Counted from the stretch's first letter, positions 10,542 to 19,460 are shown. The stretch is 36,270 nucleotides of DNA from Fulvimonas soli (GCF_003148905.1 NZ_QGHC01000019.1:1-36270); one strand, 5' to 3'. A program made the numbers and translations. The notes: a model not told the origin generated them from the sequence alone.

Positions 10542-11516
10542 TCAGCGCCGCGAGAGGCGGATCACGTCGCCGGCCCCGCGCCGGGCGCGGATCGGGAACG
10601 CGCTTTCCAGCGCATGCACCAGCGAGTCGGTCTCGCCGGCATGGAAGTCTCCGCTGATCGGCAGCTGCGCCAGCGAGGGATCCTCGACCACCAGCCGGCC
10701 CCTGCCGTAGCGGTTGGCCTGGGCCACGGCCTCTTCCAGCGGCGTCTGGCGGAACACCAGCATGCCCTGGGTCCAGCCGGTGGCGACCGACGGGTCGATG
10801 CTGCGGCGGCGCCACAGGCCCTCGCCCACGGCGAGCTGCTCGCCGTGGGCGAGCGTGGCCGTCTTGCCGTCGCGGGTCACGTTGACGATGCCTTCGGCCA
10901 CCGTGATGTCGGTGCGCGCGCCGTCCAGCTCCACGTCGAAGCGCGTGCCGATGTCGCGGATCACGTTGCCCGCGGCGTGCACGACGAACGGCCGCGCCGC
11001 CTCGTGGACCACGTCGAACACCGCCTCGCCGCGGCGCAGGTACACGGTGCGCGCCTGCGCGCCCATGCTCGCCTCCAGCACCGTGTCCGCATTCAGGGTG
11101 AGGCGCGAGCCGTCGGCCAGCACCAGCGCGCGCACCTCGCCGGCCGCCGTGGCGTAGCGCGCGACGGCCGGCGGCGGCGCCTGCGTGCGCCAGGCGAGAT
11201 AGCCGCCCGCGGCCAGCGCCAGCATCGCCGCGGCGGCGGCCAGCCCGAGCAGCGGACGGCGCAGGCGCGGCGCGCGCGGCCGGTCCGCCGCGGCCCGCGC
11301 CTGGCGGCGCCAGGCGGCGACCTCCGCGTCGGCCGCCAGCGGCAGCATGCCCGCCCACAGCCGCCGGGTCTCGTCGTAGGCCTCGGCGTGGCGGGGATCG
11401 GACGCGCGCCAGTCCTCGAACGCGCGGCGGTCCGCCGCGGCGCAGTCGTCCGCGCGCAGGCGGGCGAACCAGCGTTCGGCCTGCTCGATGATCGCGGTGT
11501 CGGTTGCGCGGTCCAT
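10542..11516 (-). CDS. FecR-family anti-sigma factor / signal transducer
   Basis: This 324-residue inner-membrane protein has a cytoplasmic N-terminal domain (about 11-58, with AERWFARLRADD and RRAFEDWRASDPRHAEAYD, a DUF4880 pattern), one membrane helix at about 88-107, and a periplasmic FecR domain (GEVRALVLADGSRLTLNADT at 126-145; GEAVFDVVHEAARPFVVHAA at 163-182). The last 75 residues resemble the C-terminal region that meets the receptor STN domain. It should hold the upstream sigma factor inactive until TBDR2 binds ligand. It starts two bases after the sigma stop, so the pair is co-translated. The 124-base gap to TBDR2 holds the candidate ECF promoter. Confidence 0.9.
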   Translation of the reverse strand: MDRATDTAIIEQAERWFARLRADDCAAADRRAFEDWRASDPRHAEAYDETRRLWAGMLPLAADAEVAAWRRQARAAADRPRAPRLRRPLLGLAAAAAMLALAAGGYLAWRTQAPPPAVARYATAAGEVRALVLADGSRLTLNADTVLEASMGAQARTVYLRRGEAVFDVVHEAARPFVVHAAGNVIRDIGTRFDVELDGARTDITVAEGIVNVTRDGKTATLAHGEQLAVGEGLWRRRSIDPSVATGWTQGMLVFRQTPLEEAVAQANRYGRGRLVVEDPSLAQLPISGDFHAGETDSLVHALESAFPIRARRGAGDVIRLSRR

Positions 11517-11518
11517 GG

Positions 11519-12088
11519 CTACTTGAACGTTCTGCCGCGATATTCCCCTAGTGCGCGGCGGCAGACCGCCAGGGCGTGGGCGATCTGGTTCTCCACCGTG
11601 CGCTCGGAAATGCCCAGCCGCCGTCCGATGTCACGATAGCTCATGCCCTCGAAGCGGTGCAGCAGGAACACCTCGCGGCAGCGCGGCGGCAGCCGGCGGA
11701 TCGCCTCCCTCACGCAGTCCAGGTTCTGCCGGTCGGCCAGCAGCCGGTCCGGCTGCGCCTCGGGCGAGGCCATCTCCGCGTGCTCCATGCCGCAGTGGCG
11801 GTCCGCCTGCTTGGCGCGCGCCTGCCGGCGATGGTCGGACACCACGCTGGCGGCGATCCGGAAGAGCAGCGCGCGCACCTCGCCCTGCTCGCTGTGCTGG
11901 CGGTAGCGCAGCATGCGCAGGAAGGTCTCCTGCACCGCATCCTCGCTGGCGTCGGCGTCGCCGAGCTGGCGGCCCATGAAGCGGCGCAGTCCCGGCTCCA
12001 GCTCGCGCAGCAGCGCGGCGAAGCCATCCCGGCTGCCGGGAACGGCGGCCTCGGAACCTTGCCGGATACGCAATGGACTGAACGACAT
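11519..12088 (-). CDS. ECF-subfamily RNA polymerase sigma factor (FecI type)
   Basis: This 189-residue protein has sigma region 2 (about 26-92, with EDAVQETFLRML at 49-60) and region 4 (about 125-180, with helix-turn-helix GMSYRDIGRRLGISERTVEN at 148-167). It lacks regions 1 and 3, as ECF factors do. It is followed by FecR after two bases and by the STN receptor, which is the Fec-like surface-signalling layout. The start is uncertain: MSFSPLRIR at 12088 is preferred, but the frame is open to an ATG at 12130, and neither has a strong RBS. Its regulon should include TBDR2 and perhaps the PraB-like gene. Confidence 0.88.
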   Translation of the reverse strand: MSFSPLRIRQGSEAAVPGSRDGFAALLRELEPGLRRFMGRQLGDADASEDAVQETFLRMLRYRQHSEQGEVRALLFRIAASVVSDHRRQARAKQADRHCGMEHAEMASPEAQPDRLLADRQNLDCVREAIRRLPPRCREVFLLHRFEGMSYRDIGRRLGISERTVENQIAHALAVCRRALGEYRGRTFK

Positions 12089-12249
12089 GGCGAATGGGGA
12101 ACCCGTGGACGAAAAGCCGCGAGGCGGCACGCGGCAGCCGCGCGCCCCTCCGAGCCTGCCGTTTTAGTCCCGATCCGGCCGCGCGTACATTTGCAGCGCA
12201 CCAAAGCGCCGCGCGTCAGCCGCGGGCCCCGCCGCGCCGGCGGCGGGCC

Positions 12250-13515
12250 TCAGCCGGCCACCTGCCCCGCGCCGACCGGCGCCGCCGGCCGCCAGGCCAG
12301 CCACAGCAGCGCCAGCGCGCTGGCGCCGAACACCGCGGGGATCGCCACCGCATAGGCGGGCGCCAGGTGCGCCACGGCGAACCAGCGCCCGGCCAGCGCC
12401 GGTACCAGCGCGGTGCCGAGCACGCGCAGCGCCTCCACCCAGGCGGCCCAGCGCCGCCCCTCCATCAGCGCGCCCAGCACCCACAGGGCGGCCACCAGGT
12501 AGGCGCCGTAGGCCAGCGCCGTGGCCAGCGGCGCGCCCGTCGCCACGCCGAGGAAGTGCACGCTCATCGCCAGCAGCAGCACGAACTGCCCCAGGCAATA
12601 GACGGACAGCGCGCGCGGGATCGGCGGGTCGTAGATGGCCCGGCCGATGTCGAACTCCGGCTTGGGGAAGCGCGCGGCCACGTCGGCCGGCCGCCAGCCG
12701 GGCGGCTTGATCCACACCAGCAGCTTGTCGCGCCAGCGCCGCGCGTGCCACATGTCCTTGGCGGTGGCCCAGTACACCTCGAGGTTCGCCCACAGCGGGT
12801 TCCAGCTGCGCAGCGGCGAGCGCGTGCCGTACACCGGCGGGTCCGCGTCGTCCTCCTCCACGAAGGTGCCGAACAGGCGGTCCCACACGATCAGGATGCC
12901 GCCGTAGTTCCTGTCCAGGTAGCGGTCGTTCACCGCGTGGTGCGCGCGGTGGTTGGACGGCGAGCAGAACACGCGGTCGAACCAGCCCAGCCGCCCGACC
13001 ACCTCGGTGTGCACCCAGAACTGGTACAGCAGGTCGATCAGCGCCACCACCGCGAACACCTCCACCGGCACGCCCAGCAGCGCCAGCGGCAGGTAGAACA
13101 GCCAGCCCAGCAGCGCGCCGCTGGAGGTCTGCCGCAGCGCGGTGGTGAGGTTGTAGCGCTCGCTCTGGTGGTGCACCACGTGCGCGGCCCACAGCACGTT
13201 CACCTCGTGGCCGGCGCGGTGCAGCCAGTAGTAGCAGAAGTCGTAGGCGAGCAGCGCGAACAGCCACACCCACACGCTGTCCGCCGGCAGCCGCAGCAGC
13301 GCGAGGTGCCGGGCGCACCAGGCGTAGATGCCGATGGTCAGCAGCTTGCCGAACACGCCGGCGATCTGCGACATCACGCCGAGCCCGAGGCTGTTGATCG
13401 CGTCGTTGAGCCGGTAGGCCGGGCGCCTCTGCCAGCGCGCCACCAGCAGCTCCAGCGCGATCAGCGCGAAGAAGGCCGGCGTGGCCCAGGTGATGACCAG
13501 TTCCTGCACGTTCAT
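12250..13515 (-). CDS. Alkylglycerol-monooxygenase-like membrane fatty acid hydroxylase
   Basis: This 421-residue integral membrane protein of the sterol desaturase/fatty acid hydroxylase superfamily carries the histidine boxes for a di-iron centre: HRAGH at 99-103, HVVHH at 112-116, H169, and NHRAHH at 188-193. After the last box, RYLDRNYGGILIVWDRLFGT matches the R/D-x-NYGG-x-LI-x-WD-x-x-FGTF pattern that I associate with animal alkylglycerol monooxygenase (AGMO), which cleaves the ether bond of alkylglycerols using tetrahydrobiopterin. The last 120 residues add more membrane segments. It overlaps the upstream YhhN-like gene by ATGA, so the two are coupled. Substrate is inferred; other lipid hydroxylations are possible. 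Confidence 0.8.
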   Translation of the reverse strand: MNVQELVITWATPAFFALIALELLVARWQRRPAYRLNDAINSLGLGVMSQIAGVFGKLLTIGIYAWCARHLALLRLPADSVWVWLFALLAYDFCYYWLHRAGHEVNVLWAAHVVHHQSERYNLTTALRQTSSGALLGWLFYLPLALLGVPVEVFAVVALIDLLYQFWVHTEVVGRLGWFDRVFCSPSNHRAHHAVNDRYLDRNYGGILIVWDRLFGTFVEEDDADPPVYGTRSPLRSWNPLWANLEVYWATAKDMWHARRWRDKLLVWIKPPGWRPADVAARFPKPEFDIGRAIYDPPIPRALSVYCLGQFVLLLAMSVHFLGVATGAPLATALAYGAYLVAALWVLGALMEGRRWAAWVEALRVLGTALVPALAGRWFAVAHLAPAYAVAIPAVFGASALALLWLAWRPAAPVGAGQVAG

Positions 13516-14246
13516 GCGTCGCCCGTCCGCGCGGACCGCGCCACCGAGCGGGCGATCGCCCACAGCGCGGGATAGTAGGTGCCGAGGATCCACAGCGGCG
13601 CCAGCGGCAGCGGCGCGCGGAAGCGGTCCCAGGCCAGCAGGCTGTCGCTGGCCATGAACAGCAGGCCGCCCAGCGCGGCCCAGCGCGCCGGCGCCGCCAG
13701 CGCGTCGCGCTGCGCGGCGTGCCAGGCGGCGCGGCCCAGCGCCTGCCCCGCCATGGTGGCCAGCACCGCGGCGTAGACGATCACCGGCAGCCGCAGCGCG
13801 GGCGCGAGCCCCGGCCACAGCAGCGCGACCAGCGCCGCCGCGGCGGCGAGGCAGCCCAGCAGCGCGGCCGGCCGCGCCGCGAGGCGGCTGTCGTCCAGCC
13901 AGGCGGCGAGGAAGCACAGGTGACCGAGCAGGAACGCCACCAGCCCCGGCACGAAGAAGTCGCCCGGCAGCATCAGCAGCACGTCGCCGGCCAGCGCGCA
14001 GAGCAGCCCCGCGCACACGCGCCGGCGGTAGCGCCAGGACAGCGGCCAGCCGGTGCGCCAGGCCAGGCCGAGCAGCAGCAGCGTCGCCAGCGGCTTGCCG
14101 ATCCAGTGCAGCACGCGCCAGCCGTCGGCCGCCGCCGGCGCGGCGAGGACCGCCCCGGCGATCGCGGCGCCGGCCGCCAGCGCCGCCGCGAAAGCGAAGG
14201 CGGGCCGCGGCGTCGGCAGGGAGAGGGGCTGGGGCACGCTGGCCAT
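13512..14246 (-). CDS. YhhN/TMEM86-family protein, lysoplasmalogenase-like
   Basis: This 244-residue protein has about eight hydrophobic segments. Family hallmarks are AGDVLLMLPGDFFVPGLVAF at 86-105 and GLLFMASDSLLAWDRF at 194-209; Asp88 and Asp201 are the likely catalytic residues by analogy to TMEM86, which hydrolyses the vinyl-ether bond of lysoplasmalogens. The stop overlaps the start of the AGMO-like gene (ATGA), so the two are one operon. The ATG at 14246 has only a weak RBS (GGAT). A plausible promoter lies just upstream. Bacterial YhhN proteins are mostly uncharacterised, so the enzymatic claim rests on family membership and the partner gene. Confidence 0.82.
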   Translation of the reverse strand: MASVPQPLSLPTPRPAFAFAAALAAGAAIAGAVLAAPAAADGWRVLHWIGKPLATLLLLGLAWRTGWPLSWRYRRRVCAGLLCALAGDVLLMLPGDFFVPGLVAFLLGHLCFLAAWLDDSRLAARPAALLGCLAAAAALVALLWPGLAPALRLPVIVYAAVLATMAGQALGRAAWHAAQRDALAAPARWAALGGLLFMASDSLLAWDRFRAPLPLAPLWILGTYYPALWAIARSVARSARTGDA

Positions 14247-14278
14247 GGTCGATCCGTGCGCTGACGTATGTGCCGCCG

Positions 14279-14307
14279 ATCATAGGCCGCGCGGCGGCGC
14301 GCTTCCA
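14279..14307 (-). promoter_or_regulatory. Candidate sigma70 promoter for the YhhN/AGMO-like operon
   Basis: On the minus strand TGGAAG (14307-14302) and TATGAT (14284-14279) are separated by 17 bases, and the -10 ends 32 bases before the ATG at 14246. The -10 matches 5 of 6 consensus bases; the -35 is weak. The rest of the 14247-14470 gap shows no gene. Confidence 0.4.
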
Positions 14308-14470
14308 TGCTGCAACGCCGCGGTCGTGCGGGCGGGAAAAACCGCGCCCAACCGTGCAGGACCGCGCGGGGCTGCCCTCCTCCGCTCCATGCACTTTCAA
14401 CGGGACCGTTCCGTGCGCTTGTGACGCAAGGCGGCCATGCTGGCGCCAAGCTTCGCCCGTCCTCCCGCAA

Positions 14471-16747
14471 TCAGAACCTCGCGTTGACGCTGAAGAACAC
14501 CTGCCGCGGCGCGCCGGCCATCAGGGTCTGGTTCCAGCCCTGCGGGTCGGAGGCGACGTAGCCGTTGGTGCCGGTGGTGGCGAAGTAGCGCTTGTCGAGC
14601 AGGTTGGTGACGTTGAGCGCCAGGCTGAGGTCCTTCAGCGCCGACCACGCGCCCGCGTCGTAGCTGGCGCCGGCGTCGAACAGCCAGTAGCCGGGCACTT
14701 TGGAGTCGTTGAGGTAGGTGATGTAGCGGCGGCCGGTGTACTTGCCGTCGAGGCCCACGCGCCACGCGCCGGCGGCGTAGCTCAGGTCGCTGGTGAACAT
14801 CCAGGCGGGGATGCCCACCACGTACTTGCCCTTGGTCGCCACCACGCCGCCGTTCAAATAGTCGTCCTGGTACTTGGCGCTGTCGTAGGACAGCGTGTTG
14901 AGCCAGCGCAGGCCGTCCGCCGGCTTCCAGATCAGCGCCAGGTCCACGCCGGCGCTCTTCACCGAGCCCACGTTGCTGAGGATGTTCGAGCAGGTCAGCA
15001 CCGCCGCGCACGGCGTCACCGCCAGCAGGCGGTTGCTGAAGCGCGTGTAGTAGGCGTCGGCCGAGGCCTCGAAGGCCTCGCCGTGCGCGCGGTAGCCGAG
15101 CTCGAAGGTCTGCGACTCTTCCGGCTTCAGCTCGCGCCTGCTGGAGTCGAACGCCGGCTGCGACTGGCTGAACGGCAGGAAGCCGTAGGCGTTGAGGTTC
15201 TTGCTGTAGTTGGCGTAGAGCTCCTGCGCCTCGTCCAGCCGGTAGTTCGCGCCGAGCTGCGGCAGGAAGCCCTTGCTCGCGCGCACGCGGCCGTCGGCGA
15301 ACGCGCTGGTGGGCACGCGCGCCTCGGCCTCGTTGGTCACGCCCAGCGCCTTGGCGCCGAAGTTCAGCGTGAGCCGGTCGTCCAGCAGGTGCAGGGTGTC
15401 CTCGGCGTAGGCCATCGTGGTGCGGCTGGTGTAGTGCTGCAGGAAGCCGCGCAGGAACGGCGTCTGCCCGTCGTAGAAGTTCCACAGGCCGGTGTACGGG
15501 CCGTACAGGTGGAAGTAGTTGCGCTCCTGATTGGTGGTGGCGTCCTCGCTCCAGAAGCCCGCCTCGATGTCGTTGCCGCCCACCGTCCACTGCAGCGAGC
15601 CGGTGGCGCCGTGGCGGTCCAGGCCGTAGTCGGTGGTGCGCATCGACAGCGGCACGTCGGCCGACGAGGGCTGGTAGGGCGTGGTCCACTGCCCTTCGCC
15701 GCGGTCGCCGTGGTAGTAGCCGCCCAGGTTGAGCGTGGCGCTCCCGCCCAGGTCGAAGCTGCCGCTCAGGCCCGCCAGGCCGTCGCGGCGCAGGCCGCCG
15801 CCGGCGTAGTACGCCACGTCGCTCACCGGGTAGCCGGGCGGCAGCGCGGCGAACCGCGCGGGGTAGTCGCCCTTGCCGTCGATCGCGTTGGCGATCTGCA
15901 CCGCCTCGTCCCAGTCCGGCTGCAGGTAGTCGAAGTCCCAGCCCAGCGCCTTCCGGCCGGCCAGCGACAGGTCCATGTAGTCGTATTCCTTGCGGCGCGA
16001 GCCGTCGGCGAACAGGCTGACGCGGCCGCCGTCCCACTGGAACACCGACTTCAGGTTGAGCTGGTCGTAGCGCTGGTTGCCGTAGCCCTTCCACTTGTCG
16101 GTCTCGCCGTGCGCGTAGGACACGTAGGCGGACCAGCCGCCGAGGGCGCCGGTGTCCAGCCGCACGTAGGTGCGGCGGGTGGCGTCGGAGCCGATCACCT
16201 GGCTGATCCGCGCGCCGGCCTGCTTGTCCGGGTCGGCGGAGAAGAACTGGATGGTGCCGCCCAGGTTGGTGTTGGCGGCGGTGCCCAGCGCGCCGGCGCC
16301 CTGCGCCAGCTCCACCGTGGCGATGTTCTCGCTGCTGATCGCGCGGCTGACCTGCAGGCCGGTGGTGGTGCCGTAGCTCATGTTGCCCAGCGGGATGCCG
16401 TCCAGCGTGAAGCCCAGGCGGCTCTGGTCGAAGCCGTGCAGGGTGATCTGGGTGGACCACTCGTAGGCGCCCCACGGGTCGGCGGACTGGAAGTTCACGC
16501 CGGGCAGCTCGTCGATCACCTTCAGCGCGCTGGTGCCCGGCGCCTGCGCCCGGATGTCCTCGGCGGCCACCTTCTGCACCTGGCGGGTCGCGCCGCTGGC
16601 CACCACCGAGACGGCCTCCATGGTCTTGGCCTTGCCGGCGTCGGCGGCCGCGTCGTCGGGCCGCGCGAGCGCGGCGCCGCCGTGGAGGGCGGCGAGGGTG
16701 GCGAGGGCGAGCGCGGTCCGGCGGACCGTTGGCGTGCGCGGGGACAT
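14471..16747 (-). CDS. TonB-dependent receptor with upstream Pho-box-like site (TBDR3)
   Basis: This 758-residue outer-membrane protein has a signal peptide (about 1-28, cleavage after ALA), a TonB-box-like MEAVSVVA at 43-50, a plug with KVIDELPGVNFQSADPWGAY and GFTLDGIPLGNMSYG, and a barrel ending in Phe. It has no STN domain. Its plug differs from TBDR1 and TBDR4 (no GPQGTLFGRN motif; instead ELAQGAGALGTAANTNLGGT), so it is from another receptor class. The frame is open far upstream, but the ATG at 16747 has AAAGGAG six bases before it. An 18-bp Pho-box-like site lies 116 bases upstream, and a glycerophosphodiester phosphodiesterase is the next gene upstream. A phosphorus-containing ligand is a reasonable inference. 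Confidence 0.88.
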   Translation of the reverse strand: MSPRTPTVRRTALALATLAALHGGAALARPDDAAADAGKAKTMEAVSVVASGATRQVQKVAAEDIRAQAPGTSALKVIDELPGVNFQSADPWGAYEWSTQITLHGFDQSRLGFTLDGIPLGNMSYGTTTGLQVSRAISSENIATVELAQGAGALGTAANTNLGGTIQFFSADPDKQAGARISQVIGSDATRRTYVRLDTGALGGWSAYVSYAHGETDKWKGYGNQRYDQLNLKSVFQWDGGRVSLFADGSRRKEYDYMDLSLAGRKALGWDFDYLQPDWDEAVQIANAIDGKGDYPARFAALPPGYPVSDVAYYAGGGLRRDGLAGLSGSFDLGGSATLNLGGYYHGDRGEGQWTTPYQPSSADVPLSMRTTDYGLDRHGATGSLQWTVGGNDIEAGFWSEDATTNQERNYFHLYGPYTGLWNFYDGQTPFLRGFLQHYTSRTTMAYAEDTLHLLDDRLTLNFGAKALGVTNEAEARVPTSAFADGRVRASKGFLPQLGANYRLDEAQELYANYSKNLNAYGFLPFSQSQPAFDSSRRELKPEESQTFELGYRAHGEAFEASADAYYTRFSNRLLAVTPCAAVLTCSNILSNVGSVKSAGVDLALIWKPADGLRWLNTLSYDSAKYQDDYLNGGVVATKGKYVVGIPAWMFTSDLSYAAGAWRVGLDGKYTGRRYITYLNDSKVPGYWLFDAGASYDAGAWSALKDLSLALNVTNLLDKRYFATTGTNGYVASDPQGWNQTLMAGAPRQVFFSVNARF

Positions 16748-16862
16748 GCGGGCTCCTTTGCGCGGCGGCCGCCTCGGGCGCCGCGACGACCGGGAAAGGG
16801 GAGGGCCCGCCGGAACCGTTCCGGCGGGTCCGCGCAGCATGGACCGGCTTTGTTTAGCGGCC

Positions 16863-16880
16863 GTGACATCCGCATGTACG
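16863..16880 (-). promoter_or_regulatory. Pho-box-like site upstream of TBDR3
   Basis: The minus strand reads CGTACAT-GCGG-ATGTCAC, a 7-4-7 direct-repeat layout like the PhoB box (CTGTCAT, four bases, CTGTCAY). Matches to consensus are 4 of 7 and 6 of 7. It agrees at 15 of 18 bases with the site upstream of TBDR4. The rest of the 325-base gap 16748-17072 has the TBDR3 RBS and a hairpin after the GDPD gene but no gene that I can support. Confidence 0.5.
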
Positions 16881-17043
16881 CTTGCGTTTGGACGTCCGAA
16901 CGCCAGGCGGCGCCCGCCGCCGCTCATGGACGCGCCGCCTCTCGGCGCACGTTCAAAATCCTCCGGGGCAAAGTGCCGGGGCGGCCAGCGGGATGAAGCG
17001 CGAGCGAGCGGCGCCCGGCCGTTGGCGGTCCCGCGTCAGGTGG

Positions 17044-17064
17044 ATCGCGGCCGGAGGCCGCGAT
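17044..17064 (-). terminator. Hairpin after the GDPD gene
   Basis: ATCGCGGCC, three bases and GGCCGCGAT form a perfect 9-bp stem, 8 bases after the GDPD stop. No T-run follows on the minus strand, so it may stabilise the mRNA end or act with Rho rather than terminate alone. Confidence 0.45.
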
Positions 17065-17072
17065 GCCATTCC

Positions 17073-18173
17073 TCAACGCCCATCCACCGCCCGCCTCCCC
17101 AGCCCCGGATCGTCGGTGAAGAAGGCATCGATGCCGGCGTCGAGGTAGGCGCGCACTTCCGCCACCATGCCCTCGGGGTTGCAGGTGCGCGGGTCGTCGC
17201 CCTTCCAGAAGTCCTTCGCCAGGAAGTAGTTCTCCGGGCGGAAGGTGTACGGGTGCACTTCCAGCCCCACCGCGTGGGCGGCGCGCACCAGCGCGGTGGG
17301 CTCGCCCAGCGTGCCGTCGGCGCGGTAGGGGATGACCGCGTGGTAGTCGGGGCCGATGGCGTCGGCGTAGGTGGCGATCTCCTTCAGCCCCGCCGGCGTC
17401 ATCATCTGCGCGTAGGTGAGCGCGCCGCCCGCGGCCGCGACGTCGGCCGGCTGCTTGCCGGGCTCGTCCAGCAGCTGCAGCAGGCGGACGTTGGGGTGCT
17501 CCTGGCCGAGCTTGCCGCGCAGGTACTTCAGGTTGCCGATCTCGAAGGACTGGATCTCCACCGGCGCGGTGCGCGTGTAGGCGTGCGCGGCCAGCGCGGC
17601 GAGCAGCTTGTCCTCCATCGGCAGGCCGCGCGCGGCGAAGTAGGTGCCGTGCTTGATCTCCGGGATGATGCCGACGACCCGCCCGCGCGCGGCCGCCTCG
17701 GCGGCCACGAAGTCGATGAACTCGTCGAAGGTGACCAGCTGGAACTGGCCGTCGTAGCGCGTGCCGCGCAGCTGCGGCAGGCGCTCGCGCGCGCGCAGCG
17801 TCTTCAGCTCGGCCAGGGTGAAGTCCTCGGTGAACCAGCCGGTGACCGCCTCGCCGTCCACCGTCCGGGTGGTCTTGCGCGCGGCGAACTCGGGATGCTG
17901 CGCCACGTCGGTGGTGGAGCCGATCTCGTTCTCGTGGCGCACCAGCAGCACGCCGTCCCTGCTGGAGACCAGGTCCGGCTCGACCACGTCGGCGCCGTCC
18001 GCGATCGCCTTGGCGTAGGAGGCCAGCGTGTGCTCGGGCCGCAGTGCGCTGGCGCCGCGGTGGCCGATCACCAGCACGCGGGCGGCGAGCGGGGGTTCGT
18101 GGGCGCGCGGGACGGCGGGCATGGCGACGGCGGCGGCGAGCAGGAGCGGCAGCAGCCAGCCTAGCGGTTTCAT
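17073..18173 (-). CDS. glpQ: Periplasmic glycerophosphodiester phosphodiesterase (GlpQ type)
   Basis: This 366-residue protein has a signal peptide (about 1-24) and a full GDPD domain: IGHRGASALRPEHTLASY at 36-53 with catalytic His38, ADVVEPDLVSSRDGVLLVRH at 61-80 with metal-binding Glu65 and Asp67 and second catalytic His80, and IPEIKHG and FFTDDPG further on. The reaction is hydrolysis of deacylated phospholipids (such as glycerophosphocholine or glycerophosphoethanolamine) to glycerol-3-phosphate and the alcohol. Length and extra inserts fit the periplasmic GlpQ branch rather than cytoplasmic UgpQ. The start has AAGGAG six bases upstream. It lies between two TBDRs with Pho-box-like sites, which suggests a role in phosphorus supply. 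I saw no strong Pho box in front of this gene itself. Confidence 0.92.
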   Translation of the reverse strand: MKPLGWLLPLLLAAAVAMPAVPRAHEPPLAARVLVIGHRGASALRPEHTLASYAKAIADGADVVEPDLVSSRDGVLLVRHENEIGSTTDVAQHPEFAARKTTRTVDGEAVTGWFTEDFTLAELKTLRARERLPQLRGTRYDGQFQLVTFDEFIDFVAAEAAARGRVVGIIPEIKHGTYFAARGLPMEDKLLAALAAHAYTRTAPVEIQSFEIGNLKYLRGKLGQEHPNVRLLQLLDEPGKQPADVAAAGGALTYAQMMTPAGLKEIATYADAIGPDYHAVIPYRADGTLGEPTALVRAAHAVGLEVHPYTFRPENYFLAKDFWKGDDPRTCNPEGMVAEVRAYLDAGIDAFFTDDPGLGRRAVDGR

Positions 18174-18422
18174 CGGCGCTCCTTCATGGCTTCGCGTCCG
18201 GCGTCAGGAGGCCCCGCCGCGGCGCGCCGGCGGCGATGGCCGGAGCGAACGAGCGGCACGGCCGCGAGGACATGCTTGCGCATGAAGGATAGCTCCAGCA
18301 GGGGCGGGCCCGCCTCGAGCGCGGGGCAACGAAGCAAGGATCGTGGAGTTGCCACATGTCCCTGCGGTGACGCCCGGATTGCAGCGCACGGTTCCCATGC
18401 CGGCCGCGTCACCGCTTCGCCC

Positions 18423-19460
18423 TCACGGCGAAGGCGGCGCGGGCGCCGCGGCGCACGGCCGCGAGCCGCCGCAGGCATAGGGCAGCCCGGCCACCTCGTG
18501 CAGGAAGTCGCGCGTGCCGCGGTACACCGCCCCGGCCGACCTCGAACGCAGCGGCGAGGCGATCACGTGCGCGCCGGCGTCCGGAAAGTCCTGCCGGCGC
18601 CGCAGCGCCGGCGCCGTGCCCAGCCGCTCGAACATGCCGAGCAGCGCGGCCACCGAGACGGTGCGGTCCTGGTGCCGCTCGTCGCGGTAGTAGTAGCCCA
18701 GGTACAGCGGCGCGCGGATGCGCGCGAACAGCGCCGGCGACAGCGCGGCGCGCAGCTCGGCCACCGCGCGGTAGCCGTCCACGTGCACCGCCTGGGCCCA
18801 GTAGCCGGAGGCGTGCGGCTGCGCGACGATCTCGCTGCCGCGGTTGTAGGCGTAGCGCAGGAAGAGCGGGCCCCACGGCCAGAACATCGGTTCGAGCCGG
18901 TCGCCGTATTCGCGCACCAGCGGCGACCACAGCACCACCGCGTCCACCGCGCGCGGCTGCCGCGCGGCCAGCTCCAGCGCGAGCGCGCCGCCCATCGAGG
19001 TACCGATCACGATCACCCGCTGGCCCAGCGCGCGGCCGATCGCCAGCGCCTGCGCGGCGCCGTCGACGAGCTGCTGCGCGGTGAGCCCGCGCATCGCGTC
19101 GGGCTCGGCCAGGCCGTGGCCCGGCAGGCGGCTCAGGTAGAGGTTGCAGCCGAAGTCGCGTGCCAGCTCGCGGTGCACCGGCGCGCCCTCGCCCTGGCTG
19201 GCGCCGAAGCCGTGGAGGTAGACGATGGCGCAGGCGGCGCGCGCCGGATGGGCCGGGTCGGCCCACACGATGCGCGCCTGGTTGTCCGGGCGCAGGTCCG
19301 GGCGAGCCTCCTGCGCCGCCACCAGCGCCTGCAGCGCGGCCGGCGCGGCGGGCACCGCCGGCAGGCGCACCGCCAGCCCGCGCGGCCGGACGCGCGGCCC
19401 CAGCGCGGCGAGCGCCACGAGTGCGAGCGCCGCGCCGAGGATCAGGTACCGCCCGCGCAC
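18423..19460 (-). CDS. Membrane-anchored alpha/beta hydrolase
   Basis: This 345-residue protein has an N-terminal hydrophobic segment (about 5-21) that could be a signal anchor or uncleaved signal, then an alpha/beta-hydrolase fold: YLHGFGAS at 81-88 (oxyanion region), SRLPGHG at 110-116, and GTSMGG at 153-158 with nucleophile Ser155. His298 (DAGAHVI) is the likely catalytic histidine, and Asp260 or Asp265 is a candidate acid. The PGHG and GxSxG spacing resembles carboxylesterase/monoacylglycerol lipase-like enzymes; the substrate is not known. It starts with GTG, 16 bases after the TBDR4 stop, so it is almost certainly co-transcribed with that receptor and would act on its cargo at or near the inner membrane. 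Confidence 0.82.
   Translation of the reverse strand: MRGRYLILGAALALVALAALGPRVRPRGLAVRLPAVPAAPAALQALVAAQEARPDLRPDNQARIVWADPAHPARAACAIVYLHGFGASQGEGAPVHRELARDFGCNLYLSRLPGHGLAEPDAMRGLTAQQLVDGAAQALAIGRALGQRVIVIGTSMGGALALELAARQPRAVDAVVLWSPLVREYGDRLEPMFWPWGPLFLRYAYNRGSEIVAQPHASGYWAQAVHVDGYRAVAELRAALSPALFARIRAPLYLGYYYRDERHQDRTVSVAALLGMFERLGTAPALRRRQDFPDAGAHVIASPLRSRSAGAVYRGTRDFLHEVAGLPYACGGSRPCAAAPAPPSP

Noticed and set aside
12250-14400. A 716-residue frame joining the YhhN-like region to the AGMO-like protein.
   Set aside because: The first 295 residues are an out-of-frame reading of the YhhN-like gene. The ATG at 13515, overlapping its stop, is the real start.
18340-18375. A possible third Pho box upstream of the GDPD gene (GCGTCAC-CGCA-GGGACAT on the minus strand).
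   Set aside because: Only about 8 of 14 scored positions fit and it differs from the two receptor sites, including the GCGG spacer. It is no better than chance in this composition.
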